Shown: positions 6,087-11,286 of the stretch, one piece after another
How positions within the stretch are numbered: position 1 is the first letter of the stretch
Layout: each line of letters begins with the position of its first letter
DNA from: Ruminococcaceae bacterium UBA2857
Lineage (GTDB): Bacteria > Bacillota > Clostridia > Oscillospirales > Acutalibacteraceae
DNA length: 20,984 nucleotides
NCBI GenBank assembly: GCA_002350705.1
Contig: DEFH01000037.1
Location: 1-20,984, forward strand
Direction of reading: 5' to 3'
The notes under the pieces: model-generated
Told to the model about the DNA's origin: nothing
Database searches by the model: none
Seen by the model: only the letters and a program-made list of their open reading frames with translations
Made by a program: the position numbers and the translations under genes

Positions 6087-7376
6087 ATGGCTCAAAAAAC
6101 ACAGGAAGCTGATTTAATAATTGCTAATGCCAAAAAAGAAGGAAGGGAAATAGTAAAAGATCAAAAGCAAAAGGCAAACAATATTATCGAAAAAGCTGAA
6201 AAGAAGTCTGCTGATATTATTGAACAAGCTGAAAAGAAAGCTACTGAAACAGAAAGAATAAGAACCGAGTCTGTTTCACAAGTTCGATTTTTAAACCAAA
6301 ATGCAAATGATTTGAGAGCGGATATACATAATTTGAAATCTCAATTAAAGAATTTACAAGAAGAAGTGCTTATAGGTTGTACAATAATTTCTGTTGACGA
6401 AACTATCACTTCGGAAGAATATAAGAGCAAATATAATTTGTTGGTATTGGAAGAGAAAGAACTGATAAAAAATGACAGATCTATAATTCAGCGTTCATAC
6501 GAAAATAAAAAAATGATAGATAGTGCATCAAAGCAGTTATTACGTTGCTTTAATTCCGAAGTTGCCGCTGCCATATCATCTATCACTGTAAAAAATATTG
6601 CAAATGTAAAAAGCAAAATAATTAAGACTTTTGAGTTACTTAACAAATTATTTGCTATAAATCAAGTAGAACTTGATAAAAAATTTCTTGAAATAAAACT
6701 TCAGGAAGCCGACCTGTTGTATGCTTATGAGTATCAAAAAGAACAGGAGAAACTTCAACAAAAGGCTATCAAAGAACAGATGATAGAAGAAGAAAAAGTC
6801 CGTCGTGAGATTGAGAAAGAAAAAGCCAAAGTACAAAAAGAGGAAACTCAATTCAAGAATGAAATCAGTAAACTTATGAGCTATATGCAAAAATCTTCCG
6901 AAGTAGAAAAACAGCTTTACATTGACAAAATTAAAGAACTTGAAGAAAAGTTGAAAGCGGTAGAAAAAGAAAAAGAAGATGTTTTGAACAGAGAACAGAA
7001 TACTCGTGCCGGCTTTGTTTATATCATCAGTAACATAGGTTCTTTTGGCGAAAATGTTTACAAGATAGGTATGACAAGGCGTTTGGAGCCTATGGACAGG
7101 ATAAACGAATTGAGCAGTGCATCTGTTCCGTTTGAGTTTGATGTACACGCAATGATTTTCAGTGAAGATGCACCTGCATTAGAAAACGCTTTACATAAAC
7201 ACTTTGACAAATGCAAAGTAAATAAAGTTAATCCACGAAAAGAATTTTATAGAGTAGACCTTGATGAAGTCGAAAAAGTAGTCAAAGAAAATTACAACGG
7301 AACAGTAACATTTACGAAGATAGCCGAAGCATATCAATACAGAGAAAGTTTAAGAATTGCACAAGAAGAAAACTAA
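6087..7376 (+). CDS. DUF4041 coiled-coil protein with T5orf172 GIY-YIG-like domain
   Basis: The 429-residue protein is a long Lys/Glu-rich coiled coil (about residues 5-305, covering the DUF4041 region) followed by a T5orf172 domain at about 309-400. That domain shows GFVYI at 309-313, YKIG at 325-328, a conserved RRLEPMDRI segment and E366 in ALENALH, the elements expected of a GIY-YIG-type nuclease fold. Such proteins are frequent in prophages near repressor genes; their role is unsettled and nuclease activity is inferred. The ATG at 6087 has no ribosome site. The frame stays open upstream to a TGA at 6045 with coil-like residues (RQKADEL), and no earlier start codon exists. The gene therefore looks 5'-truncated by the GC-richer segment. 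Confidence 0.88.
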   Translation: MAQKTQEADLIIANAKKEGREIVKDQKQKANNIIEKAEKKSADIIEQAEKKATETERIRTESVSQVRFLNQNANDLRADIHNLKSQLKNLQEEVLIGCTIISVDETITSEEYKSKYNLLVLEEKELIKNDRSIIQRSYENKKMIDSASKQLLRCFNSEVAAAISSITVKNIANVKSKIIKTFELLNKLFAINQVELDKKFLEIKLQEADLLYAYEYQKEQEKLQQKAIKEQMIEEEKVRREIEKEKAKVQKEETQFKNEISKLMSYMQKSSEVEKQLYIDKIKELEEKLKAVEKEKEDVLNREQNTRAGFVYIISNIGSFGENVYKIGMTRRLEPMDRINELSSASVPFEFDVHAMIFSEDAPALENALHKHFDKCKVNKVNPRKEFYRVDLDEVEKVVKENYNGTVTFTKIAEAYQYRESLRIAQEEN

Positions 7377-7392
7377 AAAGGAGTGAACAAAT

Positions 7393-7590
7393 ATGCTGAA
7401 CATAGAGTGCACGGTGTGCGGAGAAGAAGGTGTGGTGGACTTTGATGAAAGCCAATGCGTTGACGGCAATGCCATCATCATATGCCCCCACTGCGGAGCG
7501 GAACTGGACCTGCTGGCAAACGAGTTTTTCTATGACCTTAACATCACAATGGAAGAATACGAAAGAATGATGGAAAACGGAGAAATATAA
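7393..7590 (+). CDS. Small zinc-ribbon protein (65 aa)
   Basis: AAGGAGTG lies seven to eight bases before the ATG, a strong ribosome site, and the gene follows the DUF4041 gene by 16 bases. The product begins MLNIECTVCGEEGVVDFDES and has two knuckles, C6-C9 (CTVC) and C32-C35 (CPHC), then an acidic helical tail ending EYERMMENGEI. It is a four-Cys zinc ribbon, acidic overall, so protein contact is as likely as nucleic-acid binding. It is probably co-transcribed with the DUF4041 gene and may be its partner; that is inference from spacing. Confidence 0.82.
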   Translation: MLNIECTVCGEEGVVDFDESQCVDGNAIIICPHCGAELDLLANEFFYDLNITMEEYERMMENGEI

Positions 7591-7625
7591 AAAATACCCA
7601 TTACTCCGACAAAGAGTAATGGGTA
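7589..7625 (-). terminator. Leftward intrinsic terminator
   Basis: TACCCATTACTC (7595-7606) and GAGTAATGGGTA (7614-7625) form a perfect 12-bp stem with a 7-base loop. Six A on the left give a U-run only for leftward RNA. It ends the two-peptide operon that starts near 8010. It may also slow rightward RNA after the zinc-ribbon gene, but no T-run follows on that side. Confidence 0.85.
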
Positions 7626-7649
7626 AAATAATGGTTTCGGGCAACATTT

Positions 7650-7757
7650 TCAAATTGTGGCAGCTTTAATCATGAACCATATCAAAACAGCCGCCGCTAA
7701 AATAAATCCGCAAAGTTTCAATAACTCCCAGACCAATTTTAAAACTTCTTTCAGCAC
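7650..7757 (-). CDS. Tiny hydrophobic peptide, 35 aa (second of pair)
   Basis: A GTG start at 7757 lies eight bases after GGAGG, ideal spacing. The same ribosome site nearly touches the ATG at 7763 of another frame. The GTG frame begins MLKEVLKLVWELLKLCGFIL and continues AAAVLIWFMIK, giving an amphipathic Lys/Glu/Leu start and one clear membrane span. It is the second gene of a leftward unit that has its own promoter (8041-8013) and terminator (7625-7589). It resembles in size and make-up the membrane-active peptides of small toxin systems, but I recognise no named family. Confidence 0.6.
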   Translation of the reverse strand: MLKEVLKLVWELLKLCGFILAAAVLIWFMIKAATI

Positions 7758-7806
7758 TTGACATTCCTCCTTTTGTATGATAATATCTATATAAACCCTT
7801 TCCTTT

Positions 7807-7822
7807 GGGGGCTTTCGCCCCC
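7807..7822 (-). other. GC hairpin with GAAA loop between the two peptide genes
   Basis: On the leftward RNA this reads GGGGGC-GAAA-GCCCCC, a 6-bp G-C stem closed by a GNRA-type tetraloop. No U-run follows, so it is not a terminator. It may stabilise or attenuate the message between the two small frames. Confidence 0.6.
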
Positions 7823-7841
7823 TCAGTACTCGGTTTTTGGC

Positions 7842-7982
7842 TTAGAGGTTGAACCATATCTGAATTATGGTCTTGACTGCCATCTCGGCTAAGGTTATCT
7901 GTGTGAGAAGCTTGAGAACCTCAGCCATCAGCTTGCCAAGCTCTTTCATAAGCTCGGTGAGCTTTTTTATTTTGTCTTTCAT
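7842..7982 (-). CDS. Small amphipathic peptide, 46 aa (first of pair)
   Basis: The ATG at 7982 follows GGAGGTG by five bases. The product begins MKDKIKKLTELMKELGKLMA and continues through EVLKLLTQITLAEMAVKTII to a TrpPheAsnLeu end. The first 28 residues form a Lys/Glu/Leu amphipathic helix and the last 18 are mostly apolar. There is no Cys or known motif. It is the first gene after a strong leftward promoter whose spacer carries one of three 11-bp operator-like repeats, so the divergent ribbon-helix-helix protein probably controls it. Function unknown; membrane-associated or helix-bundle peptide is the best description. Confidence 0.65.
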   Translation of the reverse strand: MKDKIKKLTELMKELGKLMAEVLKLLTQITLAEMAVKTIIQIWFNL

Positions 7983-8012
7983 TTTATCACCTCCCTGTCT
8001 TTCATTGATATT

Positions 8013-8041
8013 ATTATATCATATACACGGCTATATGTCAA
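8013..8041 (-). promoter_or_regulatory. Leftward sigma-A promoter of the peptide operon
   Basis: On the minus strand TTGACA (8041-8036), 17 bp, TATAAT (8018-8013) matches consensus at all 12 bases, with a TGA just before the -10. One TATAGCCGTGT copy (8035-8025) occupies the spacer, suggesting repression by the divergent regulator. Confidence 0.88.
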
Positions 8042-8108
8042 TCATTTTTCTAAAGAATATTGTACAAAGATATAGCCGTGTTTTTGTGTAATTTGCGTAT
8101 AGCCGTGT
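8025..8108. repeat. Three copies of an 11-bp operator-like motif TATAGCCGTGT
   Basis: Copies lie at 8025-8035 (minus), 8071-8081 (plus) and 8098-8108 (plus). The first two form an inverted pair and the last two are direct repeats 27 bp apart. One lies in the leftward promoter spacer and one at the -35 position of the rightward promoter. Such arrays between divergent genes are typical binding sites for ribbon-helix-helix repressors. Confidence 0.8.
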
Positions 8109-8119
8109 AATCATAAATA

Positions 8120-8128
8120 TGATATAAT
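8120..8128 (+). promoter_or_regulatory. Rightward extended -10 promoter of the RHH gene
   Basis: TGATATAAT is an extended -10 box with no good -35; the -35 position is taken by the end of the third TATAGCCGTGT copy. The ATATGATATAAT context is the same as in the divergent leftward promoter. Confidence 0.6.
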
Positions 8129-8152
8129 GATTGAGGAAAAGAGGTGATTGGA

Positions 8153-8344
8153 ATGGCTTATGATGAAAAAGCAAAGGAACGCACAATGAAATATATGAAA
8201 GAAAAAAGGGATAAACTCACTCTCAATTTGCCGTTGGGTGATAAGGAACGTTACAGAGCATTTGCTGAAAGCAAGGGTAAAAGTCTGACCTCCTTAATAA
8301 TGGAACTGCTTGAAAAAGAGATGTCGAACAATGCCAATGCATAA
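8153..8344 (+). CDS. Ribbon-helix-helix (Arc/CopG-like) regulator or antitoxin
   Basis: The 63-residue protein has the RHH layout: a basic lead (KEKRDK), the beta strand LTLNLPL, then two helices (DKERYRAFAESKGKS and LTSLIMELLEKEM). The ATG at 8153 lies six bases after AGAGGTG; a GTG at 8144 is less likely. RHH proteins dimerise, insert the strand pair into DNA and commonly repress their own promoters as antitoxins. Three TATAGCCGTGT sites between it and the divergent two-peptide operon are the obvious targets. No type II toxin follows it directly; the next gene is the toxin of a separate pair with its own promoter. Confidence 0.85.
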   Translation: MAYDEKAKERTMKYMKEKRDKLTLNLPLGDKERYRAFAESKGKSLTSLIMELLEKEMSNNANA

Positions 8345-8347
8345 AAT

Positions 8348-8387
8348 AAAAAAATACCCATTACCCATTTGTTTTGAGTAACGGAAA
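8348..8387 (-). terminator. Degenerate copy of the 7589-7625 terminator
   Basis: A run of seven A then TACCCATTAC (8355-8364) repeats the left arm of the hairpin at 7595. The right arm is GTAACGG (8377-8383), leaving only a weak 7-bp stem with one mismatch. The U-run again faces left. It is 760 bp from the intact copy and probably related by duplication. Confidence 0.45.
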
Positions 8388-8397
8388 ATGATATAAT
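8369..8397 (+). promoter_or_regulatory. Promoter of the toxin-antitoxin pair
   Basis: TTGTTT (8369-8374), 17 bp, TATAAT (8392-8397). The AGGAAG ribosome site begins at the next base and the GTG start is at 8411. RNA starting about 7 bases after the -10 would lack that site and have a leader of about six bases. Confidence 0.6.
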
Positions 8398-8410
8398 AGG
8401 AAGTGGAAGT

Positions 8411-8692
8411 GTGGAAATACGATATTCAAAAAGGGCAGTCAAGACGATAAGCGGATTGGATAAGCCAACAAAACAGAGAATAAAAAAAGCAGTTGAGGGA
8501 CTGCCGGAGGGAGATATAAAGGCTCTTAAAGGCTCAGACAACAGTTACAGGCTCCGTGTCGGGGACTGGCGTATTCTCTTTTCATACTTTGAAACGCAGC
8601 ATACTGACGATATTACAGGCGAAACCATAACAGAAAAAGGAATACTGATTGAAAAAATAGCTCCTCGTGGAGAAGTTTATAAGGGGGTGTAA
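8411..8692 (+). CDS. RelE/ParE-family toxin
   Basis: The 93-residue product starts at a GTG with AGGAAG seven bases upstream. Its fold markers are YSKRAVKTISGLDKPTKQRI (helical hairpin), ALKGSDNSYRLRVGDWRILF (the R-x-G-D-W-R-I core of RelE/ParE toxins) and a last strand IEKIAPRGEVYK with the usual Arg-Gly-x-x-Tyr-Lys ending. Family members cleave ribosome-bound mRNA (RelE) or poison gyrase (ParE); sequence alone does not decide which. An insertion (QHTDDITGETITEKG) lengthens the loop before the last strand. The gene precedes its antitoxin, the HigBA-like order. It probably stabilises the element. Confidence 0.9.
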   Translation: MEIRYSKRAVKTISGLDKPTKQRIKKAVEGLPEGDIKALKGSDNSYRLRVGDWRILFSYFETQHTDDITGETITEKGILIEKIAPRGEVYKGV

Positions 8693-8695
8693 ATT

Positions 8696-8893
8696 ATGTC
8701 ACCGGTAAGAAACAGACTTGTAGAAATGATTGATTGTATGCCCGAACAGGAACAATTATTATTATTCGAGATTGCCAAAAGGTTTGTATCAGATGATATT
8801 GCAAGTGCAGATGATTTGCAGGCAATAAAGGAAGCTCATGAGGATCTGGCAAACGGTGAAACCGTAAGCCATGATGACATTGACTGGGAATGA
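8696..8893 (+). CDS. Cognate antitoxin of the RelE/ParE toxin
   Basis: The 65-residue acidic protein starts three bases after the toxin stop, with AAGGGGGTG six bases before its ATG. It has an N-terminal helical segment (RNRLVEMIDCMPEQEQLLLFEIAKRF) and an acidic C-terminus with EAHEDLANGETVSHDDIDWE. The latter pattern recurs in antitoxins of RelE-type pairs and would wrap the toxin. No clear HTH or ribbon-helix-helix is seen, so DNA binding is uncertain. Its identity rests on gene order, size, acidity and the C-terminal pattern. Confidence 0.82.
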   Translation: MSPVRNRLVEMIDCMPEQEQLLLFEIAKRFVSDDIASADDLQAIKEAHEDLANGETVSHDDIDWE

Positions 8894-9041
8894 AAACTGA
8901 TTATTCAAAAACAAATGACAACGTGCTTTGTAACACGCTCATACAGCCCGTATAAGCCCCGTTGAGCCACACTAAACGCATGAGGAGAAAGTTTTATACC
9001 CCCTTGAAGAAAATACTCGAAAACGGAGCTTATATTTGAAC

Positions 9042-9075
9042 AAAAAAAGCCCTGCCGGATATAACACCGACAGGG
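9042..9075 (-). terminator. Leftward terminator before the recombinase gene
   Basis: CCCTGCCGG (9050-9058) and CCGACAGGG (9067-9075) make a 9-bp stem with one mismatch and an 8-base loop. Seven A at 9042-9048 give a U-run for leftward RNA only. It could stop cotJ transcripts entering the element. The rest of 8894-9098 holds no convincing gene. Confidence 0.7.
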
Positions 9076-9098
9076 ATAATTAATTAAGGAGGGATTGC

Positions 9099-10523
9099 AT
9101 GAAAACAGCAGCGGCTTATATCCGTGTATCGACTGACGATCAGACGGAGTATTCGCCAAGCTCTCAGCTTGAAAAAATACGGGAATATGCAAAAAGAAAT
9201 GATTATATTTTGCCTGATGAATATATCTTCATTGACGAGGGCATTTCAGGAAGAACTACCGCTAAAAGACCGAATTTCAACAAAATGATAGGTATTGCAA
9301 AAACTTCTCCCAAACCCTTTGACGCTATCCTTTTATGGAAGTTCAGCCGTTTTGCCCGCAACCGTGAGGACAGCATTGTCTACAAATCCATGCTCCGCAA
9401 GCAGTGCGGCATTGATGTCATTTCCATTTCCGAAAATATCGGTGATGATAAGATGTCCGTCATCATGGAAGCTATGATCGAAGCAATGGACGAATATTAT
9501 TCCATCAACCTTGCCGAAGAGGTCAAGCGTGGTATGAATGAAAAAGTTTCCCGTGGCGAAGCTGTCACGATTCCATCTTTTGGCTATGACATCAGGGACG
9601 GCAAATATATTCCCGATCCCGAAACCGCTCCTGTTCTCAAACGGATATTCTCCGATTTTCTTGACGGCAAAGGCATGGTCACGATTGCAAGAGAACTTAA
9701 CGACAACGGCTATCGCACTCGCAGAGGAAACCGCTTTGAAAACCGTACTGTCCGATATATTCTCAAAAATCCCGTCTATACAGGAAAAATCCGCTGGACT
9801 CCCACCGGAAAAGCCAATCACCGTTCAGACAATCCCGATACGCTTATCATTGACGGTACACATGAGCCGCTGATTTCTCAGGAAATGTTTGATAAAGTAC
9901 AGGACAGGCTCCGCAAAATTTCCCAAACAAAATATATGCGTGAACAATCTGCCAAACAGCCGTTTATGTTACAGGGACTTGTCAGATGCTCTGCCTGTGG
10001 TGCAACACTTTGTCAGGCTGTCGGACACACTTCCTTACAGTGCTATGCCTACGCTCACGGCAAATGCAAAACTTCTCACAGTATCAGTATCGGAAAAATC
10101 AATCAGATCGTTCTTGACACTCTTGAACACTGCATTGATACTTCTTCTTTCAAAATAGAGTCCGCTCCCAAAACAGAAAAGCCTGATGAAAATATTCCCG
10201 CTCTCATTCAGCGTGAAAACAAAAAGCTCCAACGCATTAAAGATGCTTATGAAAATGGCGTGTATACTCTCGACGAATTCAAACAAAGCCGTCAGCAGGT
10301 CAAAGATAAAATTGCCGCATTGGAACAAAAACTTCATCTGCCAGAATCCCGTGATGAACATTCCGAATTACAGAAGCTCAGACTCAAAACCATACAATTA
10401 CTTCCATCTCTCAAATCGCCTGCCGTTCCCGAAGAAGTCAAAAATTCTCTGTTGAAGTCATTTGTCAGACGTATTGTATTCTACCGTGAGTCCTGCGATA
10501 TTGACATATTTTTTTATACCTGA
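9099..10523 (+). CDS. Large serine recombinase (integrase/excisionase)
   Basis: The 474-residue protein has the resolvase catalytic domain at 1-150: R9 and nucleophile S11 in YIRVSTDDQ, the DEGISGRTTAKRPNF segment at 46-60, and the basic KFSRFARN motif at 81-88. The Recombinase domain spans about 157-275 (FGYDIRDGKY, then NRTVRYILKNPVYTGKIRW). A zinc ribbon follows with C297, C300, C315 and C323, then a coiled coil at about 370-425. AAGGAGGG lies five bases before the ATG. It uses a serine-linked double-strand cut to integrate the element. Its stop is about 20 bp from the junction in cotJC, the usual place for a phage-type integrase, so it very likely made this insertion. A directionality factor is not identified here. 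Confidence 0.95.
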   Translation: MKTAAAYIRVSTDDQTEYSPSSQLEKIREYAKRNDYILPDEYIFIDEGISGRTTAKRPNFNKMIGIAKTSPKPFDAILLWKFSRFARNREDSIVYKSMLRKQCGIDVISISENIGDDKMSVIMEAMIEAMDEYYSINLAEEVKRGMNEKVSRGEAVTIPSFGYDIRDGKYIPDPETAPVLKRIFSDFLDGKGMVTIARELNDNGYRTRRGNRFENRTVRYILKNPVYTGKIRWTPTGKANHRSDNPDTLIIDGTHEPLISQEMFDKVQDRLRKISQTKYMREQSAKQPFMLQGLVRCSACGATLCQAVGHTSLQCYAYAHGKCKTSHSISIGKINQIVLDTLEHCIDTSSFKIESAPKTEKPDENIPALIQRENKKLQRIKDAYENGVYTLDEFKQSRQQVKDKIAALEQKLHLPESRDEHSELQKLRLKTIQLLPSLKSPAVPEEVKNSLLKSFVRRIVFYRESCDIDIFFYT

Positions 10524-10540
10524 ATTCATATCTTTTTACA

Positions 10541-10556
10541 CTACAGACCTCCGTAC
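10541..10556. other. Attachment junction (element end inside cotJC)
   Basis: Similarity to cotJC stops around 10546-10547, just past the codons for Tyr-Gly-Gly (minus strand TACGGAGGT at 10555-10547). Element sequence with the recombinase stop begins by 10523. The crossover core must lie in or next to this interval; its exact bases need the other end or an empty site. Confidence 0.75.
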
Positions 10557-10639
10557 TGACTGATAATAATTTTTGCCAATTTCGGATTGGTCTGTCTGAT
10601 ATTAATAGGATACTGCAGTTTCTTCTCATATACCCACAT
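10541..10639 (-). pseudogene. cotJC: 5' part of cotJC, cut by the element
   Basis: The frame starts MWVYEKKLQYPINIRQTNPK, the highly conserved start of CotJC, a manganese-catalase-like spore coat protein. It keeps family sequence up to SQYGG (residue 31), then reads one Leu and a TAG, where the family normally continues Pro-Asp-Gly-Glu-Leu. GGAGGG about ten bases before the ATG and the place after cotJB are as in intact cotJABC operons. The break lies next to a serine recombinase gene, so the rest of cotJC should be at the other end of the element. The 32-residue product cannot be an enzyme. Confidence 0.93.
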
Positions 10640-10645
10640 ACTTGC

Positions 10646-10897
10646 TTATCCCTCCTGTGTATCCCAAGGCCAAGGGTCTGCTATCCATGCCCACCGGTTG
10701 CCTGTTTCATTTGTTGCACTCAACGGTCCGAATTTACTCTCATATTCTTTTCGCAGTTCACTGCTTTTCTCTTCATAGCTCCTCAGGGCTTTGGATGCCG
10801 AGACATCATCGGGATGCGTGTCCAGATATATGTGAAGTTCCTCCACCGCAAAATCATACGATGACAGTCTTTTCAGTAATCTCTCCCGTTCACTCAT
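10646..10897 (-). CDS. cotJB: Spore coat protein CotJB
   Basis: The 83-residue product matches the CotJB family: SERERLLKRLSSYDFAVEEL, then LDTHPDDVSA, a central helical part, YESKFGPLSATNE and the Trp-rich end WAWIADPWPW. CotJB assembles with CotJA and CotJC in the spore coat. The ATG overlaps the cotJA stop by 8 bases (ATGAGTGA), and a GGGGG/GGAAG stretch upstream supplies the ribosome site. The gene is intact although its downstream partner is interrupted. Expression is expected in the mother cell during sporulation. Confidence 0.95.
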   Translation of the reverse strand: MSERERLLKRLSSYDFAVEELHIYLDTHPDDVSASKALRSYEEKSSELRKEYESKFGPLSATNETGNRWAWIADPWPWDTQEG

Positions 10898-11096
10898 CTT
10901 TCTTCCCCCTCTTCCACTGATACGCTTTAAACGGCTTGTTCAGCTCCGGAAACAGTGTTCCCGTCTCTATGCCATGCTCCGCTGAATACAGTTTCCCTGC
11001 GTTCTGATACGGCACGTATGCCATTGCCAGTGCTGTCTCTTTCGGCAGCGGGCGGATAAAAAACTCTGCATTTTGCAGTTCTTTCATGACATCCAT
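10890..11096 (-). CDS. cotJA: Spore coat protein CotJA
   Basis: The 68-residue product carries the CotJA signature AMAYVPYQ followed by LYSAEHGIETGTLFPELNKP, a short coat protein needed for CotJC incorporation in Bacillus. The ATG at 11096 is chosen over 11117 because AGGAG lies nine bases before it. It is the first gene of cotJA-cotJB-cotJC', read leftward and divergent from the pseudouridine synthase gene. A CATACTAT box upstream fits a sigma-E -10. This gene shows that the host belongs to an endospore-forming lineage. Confidence 0.94.
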   Translation of the reverse strand: MDVMKELQNAEFFIRPLPKETALAMAYVPYQNAGKLYSAEHGIETGTLFPELNKPFKAYQWKRGKKDE

Positions 11097-11134
11097 ATCA
11101 AAAATATCTCCTCTCATTTTTTCCTTACACTTTT

Positions 11135-11142
11135 ATAGTATG
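11135..11142 (-). promoter_or_regulatory. Possible sigma-E -10 box of the cotJ operon
   Basis: CATACTAT on the minus strand is close to the CATACAAT-type -10 of sporulation sigma-E, which is known to drive cotJ in Bacillus subtilis. No clear -35 is recognised at the expected distance. Confidence 0.45.
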
Positions 11143-11169
11143 CCGCTGTACAGATTTTTGTTCGACAAG

Positions 11170-11198
11170 TTGACAGTCTTTTCAAAAAAGAGTATATT
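11170..11198 (+). promoter_or_regulatory. Upstream sigma-A promoter candidate
   Basis: TTGACA (11170-11175), 17 bp, TATATT (11193-11198): 11 of 12 consensus bases with ideal spacing, reading toward the pseudouridine synthase gene. It lies upstream of a second promoter at 11227. Confidence 0.65.
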
Positions 11199-11226
11199 GG
11201 TTTTAATCAGAAAACGGATTAAAATA

Positions 11227-11255
11227 TTGGCACTCGCTCCGTTTTATGCTATAAT
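11227..11255 (+). promoter_or_regulatory. Proximal sigma-A promoter of the pseudouridine synthase gene
   Basis: TTGGCA (11227-11232), 17 bp, TATAAT (11250-11255). It places a start site about 25 bases before the ATG at 11287. Confidence 0.75.
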
Positions 11256-11286
11256 ATCCCTATTATCTTACAAAGGATTGTGAATC

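Noticed and set aside
6648..7148. 166-codon Phe-rich minus-strand frame
   Set aside because: Antisense of the Lys/Glu coiled-coil codons of the DUF4041 gene; its composition is explained by that strand.
7807..7822. Terminator at the GC hairpin
   Set aside because: No T-run follows on either strand, so it is listed as a structure only.
7666..7857. Alternative minus-strand frame including a peptide that starts MSSAERSF
   Set aside because: The ATG at 7763 nearly touches the ribosome site, while the GTG frame at 7757 has ideal spacing and a clear membrane span.
8894..9098. Directionality factor gene before the recombinase
   Set aside because: The 205-base gap has no plus-strand frame with a ribosome site and basic HTH-like product; only the hairpin is supported.
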